Below are positions 46,287-57,373 of a stretch of 64,000 bases of DNA, one piece after another. Under the pieces are notes generated by a model. It saw only the letters and a program-made list of their open reading frames with translations, had not been told where the DNA came from and did not search any database. Origin of the DNA: Diploscapter coronatus. Its lineage: Eukaryota > Nematoda > Chromadorea > Rhabditida > Rhabditidae. Each line of letters starts with the position of its first letter. Position 1 is the first letter of the stretch. A program made the translations under genes and the position numbers. The DNA is taken from the NCBI GenBank assembly GCA_964036155.1, contig OZ038422.1, forward strand, positions 1,426,001 to 1,490,000, given 5' to 3'.

Positions 46287-47859
46287 CAACATCTACTGGA
46301 ATAGCGCACGACGACATTTTAGCTTACGACAAATACAAATTGACTAGGAATGTCATTCGAACTTAGATGGCTGGCACCGAAAAATACCTGCAATATCCGA
46401 CTGACGATCGTATTGGGGCTGTGGTGGACAACAGGTTTGTTCATGAATCCCGATCTTGCGAGGAAATTCTCTGTCGGAGGTCACCAATTCTGCCGTTGTC
46501 AGGTATCGAAATCCGAGATTTCTTTGAGATAAAAACTTTCTCCTTCCAGTATCCGATGCAGCTTTGAAGGACTCTGCAAATAATTGAGCTAAAATTCGAA
46601 GCGTGAAGTTGCAGATGGGTTCCAACGAGTATGCTATATCATGAGTGAGAGAGAGAGAGAGAGTGGGAAAAGAATGAAGTTGCAATTTACAAAGAGTTGG
46701 AAGAGAATTGATAAGTCCATTTCGACCAGGAAAATTCTCGGGGTGAGGTTCGATGAAAAGCCTCGCTGTCTCTGACTCCAAATCTTTTGAGTCTCGTTCA
46801 CACGGTTTAGCGCCCGCGGTCAAATTCTTTCTACTTTTGTCCCTCTCAAATTTCTTCGCTCTCTAACTTTCTCTGACTCTTTCTGCTTCTCCTTAAGACT
46901 GACTATTTCGCCGTGTTATTACTCGAACAAATAAGGAGAGTGCGCGAGCGCGCGCGCGGTTTAGAAGTTGTTCGACAGAGGTGGGAAGAAAAAACGTCAG
47001 ACATCGAGAGAGAGAGAGAAAGAGAGAAAGATTTTCTCTGACCATCTCTAAGAGTTGCATACTATTTCGGTACCGAGTTTAGTGTGAGCAACTATAAACA
47101 AACATTACTGAACTCCGAATACATACGCACAAAACTTTACAAGTGACGATTAAGGTTGTGATTAAAGAAGGCAAATTTGGGAAGCTATAATAATATGAAG
47201 GCGAACTTTATTATATCTAATAAAAATGAAAATATGGCTAAAATTCGAAAGATATGGAAAAGAGTTTGGAGTCAAAATAGCTTTGATAAAAGGAGACGCT
47301 CTCGATTTCACGCACAATAAAATGAAATTGATGATCGTGAAGTGGTCAAGAGCTCTATCACCGTTCTCTCTTATCTTTATCTTCGTTCTCATATCTTCAG
47401 ACCATCAATAGGCTATATTTTTCTTTCTCAAAGTTAAAAGGAAAAAAAACAAATGTTTCAAGATTTAAAATAGATGCGACCTCGACTCTGGGAGACTGAA
47501 TGCTCATTGAAGAGTACAAAGGTAAGAATGATTGGTCTGAGTGCGAAATGATGCAAAAGAGTGGCCGTACACACACTATACGATAAGTATTATTTCAAGT
47601 GGGCGGATTCCAATAGAATTGAACATAGACTATATTGAGCAGTACATTCACGAACACGAATCTTTCATAGTAAAAACACAGCACACTGAATGTGATGTCT
47701 CGTGTTGAAACATAAGAAAAACGTTTGAGATCGAAAAAGTTCAGAGTTTTGCGCTAACAATGGTCCGCAACAATGTATTGAGAGAGCTGCAAAAAGCGGT
47801 AAATTCCGTCCGACTCAAAAGGAGATTTCGATTTGGAAGAAAAAGTGCAGAGAATGAAT

Positions 47860-48100
47860 TATCTCTTTTCGGCGCGATAGTGTATTGGTAGTGCTTTGGA
47901 ACTCAAATACGAAGGTAGAGAATTATTTCTGTCGGAGAAATAGTGTGCCGGTAGTGTGCATTGAAGCTCAGGAGCGATGCAAAAGTGAACTCTCCTATGA
48001 CAAGATAGTGTGGAACTGCAAGATTGGAAGAAACAGGAGAAATGTAGAGGGAACGATGTGATTCTTTTTGTGGAAGGATAGTGCATCGGTATATGTTAGT
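47860..48100. repeat. Degenerate tandem repeat, about four units of 60-70 nt
   Basis: Units share a GATAGTGTATTGGTAGTG-like motif (near 47876, 47938, 48004 and 48074) with decreasing similarity. No coding frame follows the period. Confidence 0.45.
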
Positions 48101-51017
48101 CGGATTGGAAATAGGTCCGAGTGAGCGCTCGTCCGCACTTCATTCATCGCTCATTTTTTTGTGCGCGGCTCTCAGCAGTTTTCACCACCAAAATGAACAC
48201 AACGCAATTCTGCAATAGAAAGTGAGATCCAAGCTGATTGACAAATATGACCCTGGGAAGGGGGGAGGGGCGCAAAAAAGCAACAAAAAACCTAGAAACA
48301 TCTGCTCGAACGAGAAAAGATGCAGACGACGAATAGTCATGGACACGAAATTGACACAGTGAAGAAAAAGTGCATGTCATGTTCGGATTTTTTTGTGTTG
48401 TAAATAATATATGACATTTTTACGATTATCAAGAAAAATACGGTAAATTTGTACCTTCCGAAAGAAGGATTGAAAATAATGAATGTTTGAAATATGAAAG
48501 GTCAAGATCGAACGACTTTACAGGGGAAGATCTAATATTGTGACGCAATACCTGCTATGCAATGCCTATATTAAACTTAAACAAGCATAAACCTGAAGTA
48601 ATAAGACGCTGAGAGTGTTTTGACTAGCGAAGTTTCAAAGTTGGCGTTTCTTCGGGCGATTCATCTCTTAAGTTCGATCGATTTAACGGCTTTTCCTCCT
48701 ATGCCTCGCGATTTATCTCCCATCTAGCCAAAACGCTGCGCCGTACTTCAACCGGTTCCAATCTCTGCCTTTTTAGCCCTAGGATAATAGTAAACGACAT
48801 TGTGGAGACAAGTGAATGTGGCTACCATTAAGCGTCTACAAATGTAAATAGCCTAAACAGTTAGGTGAAAGCCTGGCTTTTTCCGTTTTGATACTTGCAT
48901 AGATTCAAGAAATTAGGATCTTAATATATTCTAAAGAAAATTTGAAATATGAAGATTAAACATTTGAATACTCTCTACACAGATTGCAAAGACCTTCTCT
49001 GTACGATTTGCGTCAGTCGGAGATTTTTTGCCGTTGCCCACAAGCGATTGCGTAGCGTTTCATCTTTGCCCTCTCGCGAAGATGCACTATCTTCTCATTG
49101 CGAAATAGGGTTTAGGAGAAAATAGGGAGGGCGCGATGCAGCTACTCGCGAATGACAATAAAACCCGAGTGACGCGAATCGCATGGCAGCAAAGGTCTCT
49201 CAAATCTGGGAAGAGAGTATAATGTTAATTTCTTTAAATTTAAAAGAAAAATTATACAAAAATTGATTTATTTTCTTTTTTGTTATATGTATTTTGTTGC
49301 AAATTGCTCATGTGCATGAATTTCTTCATATCAATTATCCAGAGCATGTGAGCTTTCCGTCTTTCAAGAAAACCGATCTGCCAAAGAAAGAGGAAGGGCG
49401 ATAAATGAGGACACAGTCCGTGGAACCCACGAGAGAAAATAGCACGTCAAATTAAGAGGGTTCAGAATCGACCCTCTCAATTTCTCCATCTGAATCAGAA
49501 ATCCCCTCTTAGAATAAGAAATCGGCAAAAAACGCGCTCTTGATTCAAGAGAAAAATGATATTCTTCACGAATTTTTGTGCAAACATAAAATATGATATG
49601 AGATGGCTAATTGGAAATCCGGGGATATAAAAACTTGGGTTTTCAGGGTTTTTTTGCCGGTGTCACACGACCATCATTAAAATTGCAGGAGCTTCGTTGA
49701 AATTAGAAATTGAATTTCGCCCCACGAAATTGCTCGCATGCGGCTTAATTCTAGTCTGCTGAAATTTTTTTTTCGCGCTAATTACGTCTATCCGTAGCCT
49801 CCTGCATATATGCTTTTCTTGACACCAGGGCTGTCGACAGAGTTAAATTTTTGTCTAGTATAACATGCGAAATATCATAACCACTTTTGTCTTTTCATGC
49901 TTTATCATGTCATGAGTATTTATAAACATTCACTGGTGAGTTCTTTGCCGACAACCCTACTTAACATCGGAATATTTCATTAGTTTCCTGATATATGGGC
50001 ATATGCAAATACCCTTATCATCAGACATTTATCCAAGCTGATTTCCAGCACGTCCTTTTCAATGTTTAGCATTTCTAGAAAAATGTTACATAGATCACTA
50101 AAGGGTTTAAATTAATCCGTTAAATAAACCGAATCTACTTTTTGACCCTAAAATAAATACATCGAAGATCATGTCCGTAGCGTTCTCATTCACCAATGAT
50201 TAATTGATACACGAGGTACTATCATTTTCTGCTTAAAATTGAAGGAAGTAGATTTTCAGAGAAAATTTGTCGTTGGAAAACTTACGCGAAGAGAATCTTC
50301 GCCCCAGCTAAATTCTATAATTTCTGGAACTTTTACTGACATAATATAGTCACACTTTTGATTGACGAACTTTTCTTACCTTGCACAACTATCTATATTT
50401 AGCTATATATATACAAAACAAGGCTGCATACGTTTTGTAAGTGCGGAAAATCAGGCCGCGCCCTCCTCAAAAATCCGACTGTTCAACACGACTGATCTAA
50501 TTTTCGATCAAATTTCGCAATTTAATTACTATTTTCAGAAATTACTTTTGATAATTATCATCCAAATAACTAGGTAATTGGCTAATTAATAACTCTTTTC
50601 GTGTGTTTTCTACAGAAATCTTGCAGTTTGCATTACAATTCGATCAATCAAAAAACTTTCGTATCGCCGTTCCAATTTGAATCGAATCTTTGAAGATCAA
50701 AAAATTCAATCGTTTGCTTTTTTCCCTTCTTCAAAAAGTCATTGTTTTGATCTACCGAACCATTTCTTATCAATTTATAATAGGAATGCTGTGATTTTTG
50801 ATTATTGCGGTGATTGGTGTCAGTTACATGAGGGGTTTCTGCTTGTTTTCTGGGTGATTCTATCTTCGTTTTCTTTCGGCTAGAACAGTTTTCGGGTTGG
50901 GTGGGGCAATTGGGTCATCATCTTCACTTCAGGCGTCGACCAGCGCTGCAAGATCATTCATTTCATATTTCGATCTTTCTCCTTTTAGGTTGCAAGGCTC
51001 TGAAACACACTGCCAAT

Positions 51018-51180
51018 GATATTGTTGATGCCGAATCTGGGAGACGTACAAAGTGGTGCAGTTATTTTTGGTGGCTAGAAAATCGGAAAATAGCATACGA
51101 AAAGGGGAATGGCAGGCTCTAAAATCGCTTCTCCCTCCTCATTTCCGATCTTCCCGATTTTTCGGCATCAACAATACCAG
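51018..51180. repeat. Palindromic element, family F copy 2 (intergenic)
   Basis: Termini GATATTGTTGATGCCGAATC and CGGCATCAACAATACC are homologous to the 26160-26308 element; the core is GAAAATAGCATACGAAAAGG. It is immediately followed by another palindrome. Confidence 0.85.
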
Positions 51181-51187
51181 CAGGGCA

Positions 51188-51419
51188 GGGCTGTTGGGAG
51201 TCCTTTTAGAGAGAAAAAATGCGAGAAATAGCACTCGAGTCCGAACCCTATTTCATCATCTCTATATGCTATTTTTCCGTTTTCTGCTCCTCCTCTCTGA
51301 GTCCTTTTGCTAGACAGGCAGAAAAAAGAAGAATAGCATATAAGATGATGCAATAGGACTCGGATTCGAGTTCTATTTCTCGCATTTTTTTTCTCTAAAA
51401 GGACTTCCAACAGGCCTGG
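51188..51419. repeat. Long palindrome adjacent to family F copy 2
   Basis: Arms of at least 65 bp (TTGGGAGTCCTTTTAGAGAG and complement, AATGCGAGAAATAGCACTCG and complement) with a second inner pair around TATATGCTATTTTTCCG. Both arms show overlapping ATG frames that are mirror images, not genes. Confidence 0.88.
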
Positions 51420-52680
51420 ATACCAGTTTCGGGTGTCACAGTTAAAACTACTAGCCTGGATATTGTTGTTGAAGTAAGAAAAAATCGGGCTAAAACTTCA
51501 GCCCCAATATTAGCGATTGAACTTTCTAAACGGAAATGAAACTTTGCGCAAAGTATGTGTTCAATTTTGTGACTACTTGTCATACGGTTTTATAGTTCAA
51601 TAGATCAAATATAAAAGGAGAAAGTTCGACATCTCAGTTTCGGGACTCGAAATATCTAATTTTATATAACTATGGCGTTTCCCGGCCTATCTCTCATCAT
51701 TGGACGATAGATTCGGTGTGTAGTTAACGAAATCCCGGCTTAAGAGGTGTCTCAATTGATATCGAATTTGCGGGTTTAAACGGGGGAGCGGAAATGAGAT
51801 AAAAATAAAACGAGTAAGGTAAAGAGGGGAGGATGATTCGCGAATTTAACAAAACGGTTCCATTTCCGCTTAGCTGAAGAGCGATTACTAGCTCGCCATC
51901 AAATATCCTAATATCGATTTCTGTCATATATCGACACATAGTTCCGGTTTTAATAGGCAACATAAATTGAAATTGGCTAGAATCATCACTTCACTTTTAA
52001 CTTGGATTTGAAGTTGGAACTTGCCTGTTTCATATCTTCCAGTTTCCACTATTTCACTCATTCACGATTTAAAGAAAACCGGGTTCAAAGATACTCTGAG
52101 AGAAAAGGCGTGTCGATGGAAAAAATCACACGGACGAAATTCTTTCCCGATTTGGTATCAATTTAGCTTTGCAAATAACAACATTTTCAATTTTCGGTTG
52201 ATATGATATCAAATCAAATCGCGTTGTATTTGAATCAGTACATCTATGACAAAGTGGAAATGTGAAAAAGTGATCGCGGCAAAATTCGAGAAACCCAAAA
52301 CAACCACATGTAAATGATGATTGGAGGGAAAATTTGTAGTCGACAGTGGGGTAGATGATGACGAGTCAGAATGAATTACTGTCATTCGTTCCTCCATTCC
52401 TTTTCTTCTTTCGAATAATCTGTTCCTCTGCCATATTTGGTAATTAGCGAAACAGTTGCGTCCACAATTTTACCGATTTTCGCGGAAACCTGATTATCGA
52501 ATTTCTGGGCGAAAAAATTGTTTTACGATAATAGTTCATAGGAAAAAGTGCATATTTCACGCGTAGAACAATCGTATTTTCGCTGTTCTTTTATTCTTCA
52601 GTGATTTTCGCGTTTACACATAATTTTGCATTGCAACGTTGGTGGAATTTGCTTTATCGATTTTTTCCTGTCAATTTTTC
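51420..52680. other. Non-coding stretch upstream of the nucleoside transporter gene
   Basis: Only short frames are present. Likely the promoter and 5' flank of the transporter gene; an additional 5' exon cannot be excluded. Confidence 0.35.
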
Positions 52681-52775
52681 GCGTTTTCAGTTGGAATTTC
52701 GCCGAGCCGTGCGTCAAGATTATCGTGGACGGCGTCAAAACGGTCGAAAAAGTCGACGACAGCGGTGGACCGGCC
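52681..52775 (+). promoter_or_regulatory. Probable trans-splice acceptor and 5'-UTR of the nucleoside transporter gene
   Basis: GCGTTTTCAG (AG at 52689-52690) is followed by 85 nt in which the first ATG is GCCATGG at 52776, a strong start context directly ahead of the first transporter helix. The frame is open upstream of this ATG, so a longer N-terminus from an unseen exon cannot be excluded. Confidence 0.45.
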
Positions 52776-55700
52776 ATGGGCGTGTTCGAGGAGAGTCCGC
52801 CCAAGGATAAGGTTGCGAAATTTCTTAAAAATCGAATTCTTGAGCAAGAATTGAAATATTTAGTAGTAATTAATGATTTTTTGAAATTAATTGGGAATTT
52901 TAGAAGAAAAGTTTTATAAAATAAGTGATTTTTTGAGAAATTTAGAATTTGCGAAGAAATTTTTACCACTTTTAAACGAAAATAGATTTTTAGAAAATTT
53001 CTAAATTTTCAGGGCAATTTCGTGTTCTATTGCGTTGTCTTAATCGGGCTCGGGGTTTTGATGCCATGGAACATGTTCATTACGATTGCGCCTCAGGTAA
53101 AACTGCCAAAAAATTGTAAAAATGGAGAAAAAAGTCGAAAAATCATGTTTTCTGCGAAAAGACTTCGAAATTTAACATTCTGAAAAATTGAAAGAAAAAA
53201 TGTTAATCTTCATCGTAAACATAATTTATTGATTTCAGTATTACGTGGAGTATTGGTTCTCTTCAAACGGGACGTCGTGGTATTCGAACACTTTCATGAG
53301 CTCGCTCACCATTTCCAGCCAGACGCCGAATGCCTGCATCAATCTAACCAACATCTTCTTGGCTATTGCGTGAGTTAATTACTCCCTAGTAAAGTAATCC
53401 ATTGATAATTACTCCCAAATTAAGCTGTAGCAGGTGATAATTGCTCTATTAATTATTATCGCATTTGAGTTGGTGTATTGTCATCTAATTCTGATAGTTG
53501 ACATATAATTGGCTTTATAATTGTTCCCTAATTAATTGAGATAATTATCCCACTTAGTTGTTTAATTACCCTAATAACATCAATTATCTTTCAGCGGTTC
53601 TCTGGTGCTTCGGGTGGCGCTTCCAATCCTGGTCAATACGATCAACGTCATTACGATCATCACGCTGATCTATTTCTTCGAGCCTAATGAAGCAGGTAAA
53701 TTTAAAAAAAAAAAAAAAACTAGAATTTGACTAAATGGTTTAGCGATTTGTTGATAGAATCATTGATAAAAACTTGGAACGGGTTCAATACTTGCCGAGT
53801 TTCAAGTCATATGATACAAGATCGATTTTTGCAGAACTGATGATCATATTGTCATGTCATGATTAATTTTGCTTGATTGGTGGGGGTTAAAATGAACTGA
53901 ATTGATGAGTATATTGGGGGAATTACGAACGTATATATACGTGCGTAGCACCATAATGAGCGTCGAAAAATTCGAGTTCCGGTGTCTAGAGTTTCGAGAT
54001 TTCGAGGCCAAAGGCTATGTATCATTTCCGACGGGAGAAAAATCGAAAAATAGTCAATCAAGAATAAACGAAACTGTTTTCAGTTTTCTATGGGTAAATA
54101 GATTTTTACCGGAAATTCACAATTTTCAGACTATCCCTGGTTCTACGGCGCCACTCTGGGGATCGTCGTTGTGATTAACATCTCGAATGGGCTCTATGAG
54201 AACTCCGTGTTTGGGATTTTCGCCGATTTTCCCTTCAGGTACCTTAAAGTTATTCAATCTCTAGTTTAAAAGGTATTAAATCCATCATTTCTATATTCCT
54301 GAGTTCAGATAAATTACTATGATTTCAGATACACAAATGCCCTGATCGTTGGAAACAATATGTGCGGAATCTTCATCAGTCTAATTTCGATTGCGGTTAC
54401 ATTACGTGAGCTCTTCATTAAAATATGATATAATTTAAAATATTGTATCGGCTAAATGGAGTGACGATGCGTGTGTTAAAAAGCGCCGTTGCGAGAAATG
54501 CGCGCAAAGGGAGGCTAGAACGCTGAGAAAAGAGTCAACGAGGGACAATGGAAAGAGCGGTGCGCAATTTCCTCTGCCTCTACCGCCTTTTCTCTCTATT
54601 TTTTAGCACACGATCTGTCTCACTTCGTTTGGCCAGAACAATATAAAAAATGTTCTTCATTCCAATATTTTGTCATGTTGTTTTTATATTTTATTCGATT
54701 TATGGCTGAATTTGATCAAAACCACGATTTTTCAATTTATTATTTTTCGGCTACTTGGAAACCATAAGTCCTCAAGCCATTGCGAAATAGTGTATGTTGG
54801 GGGAGGATATTGGAAGGTACGGATTTCTTTTCCCATACCATTTCGTATGACTTCAGAACTTGAGGGCCTATGGGTTCCAAATTGCCTGATTCTCTTGAAT
54901 TGTTCAAAAACTCGATATTCCAGTGATCCCTGATGATCCGCGGCGAACGGCTCTCATTTATTTCATCATTTCGCTCGGCATTCTGCTCGTCTGCGCCTAT
55001 TGCCTTTGGTCTCTGACTGGAACGGTAAGATTCATTCATTTTTTTTCTCTAAAAATTCAAATAAATTCGAAAATATGCTCATTTTTATGCAAAAATATGT
55101 TAATTTTTTAAAATTTGTATTTCAAATATACTAAATTCAATGTAAAATATGCTAATTTTTACAAAAGTGATATTGTTTGTTTTTCAGCAATTCTTCAAGT
55201 ACTATCAAAGGAAGGGAAATGAGGTCCGTATGCGCGAGGGCACGCAAAGACCCGGACTGGGTCAATTTTTCGAGGCTTTTAGAAGAGTACGTTAAAAAAT
55301 TGATTTTTTAAAAATAAATATGCTAATTGTTCTATTAAGAATCTCATTTTTCCTTTAAAATATATATTTTTTGTTAAAAGTTCTATTTTCCTACAATTAT
55401 GCTGATTTTGCAGTGCGGCATCCAGCTTTTCAACATTTGGTTCAATTTCGTGGTCACTCTGTGCATTTTCCCCGTCATGATGACCGCAACGCCCGTTTAC
55501 AAGGAGAATCCAACCGACCCTTGGTCCAGCTTTATTCCTGGCAAGTCAAACATAATTTTTCCCCGATTATGCTAATTTTTAACGCACATAGTTGGCTGCG
55601 CTCTTCTGTCTACCTGATGAAAATGATAAATGTTGAACTATATAAAAATTCGAATGTATGATCGTCTCGCGAGTACACACATCATCTTACGACACTTCGA

Positions 55701-56740
55701 ATGGAAAATATAAGCAATTTTTGTAAGATAATGTGCGTGTGTTGCATCCACGAAATAATAATTCATTCAAATGTTCAACCTTTCGATTTTTAAAAATTTT
55801 CATCAATTAACCGAAGAGGTACAATAAAAATATACTAACTTCCAGAAAACATTTACACGCTCGTCACAACGTTCCTGGTGTTCAACTTGTTCGCGACTTT
55901 GGGATCGTTCACCGCTCACTTCTATCAATGGGTAGGTCAACTTTGAAAGAAATCTTTACTTGAACGCGAACTTTTAAAGTAGTAAGCAACGATCGAATAA
56001 AATAGGCATTTATAGAGTGATAAATTACTATTTGATCTGCTTACGATTTTCTATTTATCGCCTATTTTATTTTTTCAAAATTATTCGTTTTTTAGCCCAA
56101 GCCTGAAAATTTGGTATATGTGATTGTGGCCCGATTCGCATTCATCCCATTCTTCATGTTCATGAACTATCGACCACACGATCGGACTTGGCCGGTGCTG
56201 GTTAAATGTAAGCGTTTTTTTTATCAATGCTAAAGAATATGGTCCCAAAACTGACTATGATAGTATTTAGCCATTTTTCCTATATGTGATCTTCAATGAT
56301 AAAGAATAGACCTGAAAACCGGCTTTTTACATATTTTAAAATGTTATTATTTGACTTTCAGCCCAATGGGCCTTCGTGTTCGGAGGGGCAGCGATGTCGT
56401 TCAGTTCGGGTTACTGTAGCTCTCTGGGAATGATGAACGCTCCAAGGTAAAGAATTATAAAATGCAGAGTTGTATTTTTTAAAGGCCACTCTTTAATTTT
56501 TTAAAGTACGCTTATCTGAGTTTTTAAATGTCAACATTTTTAGAGTCGTGCCCCCCGGTCTGTCGAGGATTGCTGGCCAAGCTGCTGCTTTCTGCCTCAT
56601 TTTCGGTAAGGATACAACTTCATTTAAGAAAAATATATTATTTAAAAATATAACGCCATCATACAGTAACTTTTAAATGTTCAGGTCTCTTTTGCGGTGC
56701 AGCGCTCACATTCGTCGTCGCGAAAATCATCACTTGGTAA
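52776..56740 (+). CDS. Equilibrative nucleoside transporter (ENT/SLC29 family), about 421 aa
   Basis: Fourteen exons: 52776-52811, 53013-53096, 53239-53369, 53595-53695, 54130-54238, 54329-54405, 54924-55024, 55188-55286, 55414-55540, 55846-55931, 56096-56207, 56362-56446, 56544-56605, 56685-56740. It begins with a short N-terminus (MGVFEESPPKDK). The first helix carries the family motif (IGLGVLMPWNMFITI), followed by an extracellular loop with glycosylation sites (NGT, NLT). Later motifs fit ENTs: NGLYENSVFGIFADFPFRYT, FSSGYCSSLGMMNAP and GLSRIAGQAAAFCLIFGLF. Eleven membrane spans are expected. The family moves nucleosides, and in some members nucleobases, down their gradient across the plasma membrane. 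The large central cytosolic loop is short (KYYQRKGNEVRMREGTQR). The exon ending 55540 has a GC donor (G|GCAAGT) or a weak GT donor 4 nt later. Introns hold repeats at 54441-54653 and 54748-54884. Confidence 0.93.
54441..54653. repeat. TIR element, family G copy 2 (transporter intron)
   Basis: Ends ATTGTATCGGCTAAATGGAG and TTCGTTTGGCCAGAACAAT; interior GTTGCGAGAAATGCGCG and GGGAGGCTAGA match copy 1. In intron 54406-54923, just ahead of a family C element. Confidence 0.85.
54748..54884. repeat. Palindromic element, family C copy 3 (intronic)
   Basis: Over about 75 nt it is nearly identical to the 1988-2112 copy (CCATAAGTCCTCAAGCCATT onward), 52 kb away. In intron 54406-54923 of the nucleoside transporter gene. 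Confidence 0.88.
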
Positions 56741-57373
56741 ATCAACGTTTCCATTCTTTGAAATTTGTTTAAATTTGGCATTTTTGGTGACACTTCAATT
56801 TTCGTTGATCTCTGTCCGATTAGGGTTACATGTGTACTAGTTTTAGGGCACTTGAAAATAGCGTATTTTCTATTTTTCATTAAAAAGCTATTTTTGAATA
56901 CCATGCAAATAAGTGTTTTGGAAGTAGCCATTTTTTAGAATTATCAACTTTGAAACGCTATTTTCAAATACCATCATACCAAAGAGGTAATGACAGTTCA
57001 TTACGGCTTTCTTTCCTTGCAGATATTTTGCTTTTTCTGATTTGACCTAAAATTTAATATAATAGATTCAAGATTTTTATATAAGATCAAATTTGTTCAC
57101 GTTTACTTATTTTGATGATGTATACAGATTGCAATATGATAAAATGAGATTTTACGCATTTTATGAGATGAATATACATAGTCTAATAATATTGAATAAA
57201 TTTATTTTTAAAGACACAGGTTGAATTTTTAGAACCCGGAATTCCGAGAGTTCTTATCGCAAAAATCAAGACCATCAATTAGTTTCCATTGTTCAATTTT
57301 ATCACTGATTATCAGTATATCAATCAATTTCGCATGTTTCTTGACATTCCATTTTATTCTACACGAGCAAGCC
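56741..57373. other. Transporter 3' flank and sphingomyelinase promoter
   Basis: Contains a partial palindrome with AAAATAGCGTATTTTC near 56.85-56.96 kb and AATAAA near 57193. The 633-bp gap on the same strand is long for a typical nematode operon, so independent transcription is more likely. Confidence 0.35.

Larger units (their letters stand above)
45823..51017. other. Non-coding stretch upstream of the MAM gene
   Basis: Expected to hold the signal-peptide exon and promoter of the MAM gene, not located. Contains a palindrome at 46.2 kb, GA microsatellites near 46.65 and 47.0 kb, a GC-alternating run near 46.95 kb and a degenerate tandem repeat at 47.9-48.1 kb. Confidence 0.4.

Noticed and set aside
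46353..46823. 156-codon minus frame upstream of the MAM gene
   Set aside because: No signal peptide or MAM features, and it cannot be joined in phase to the first MAM exon.
51053..51410. Overlapping frames on both strands encoding similar peptides
   Set aside because: They are mirror images produced by the long palindrome at 51188-51419.
56741..57373. Operon linking the transporter and sphingomyelinase genes
   Set aside because: Same strand, but the gap is over 600 bp and the proteins are functionally unrelated; no evidence for a shared transcript.
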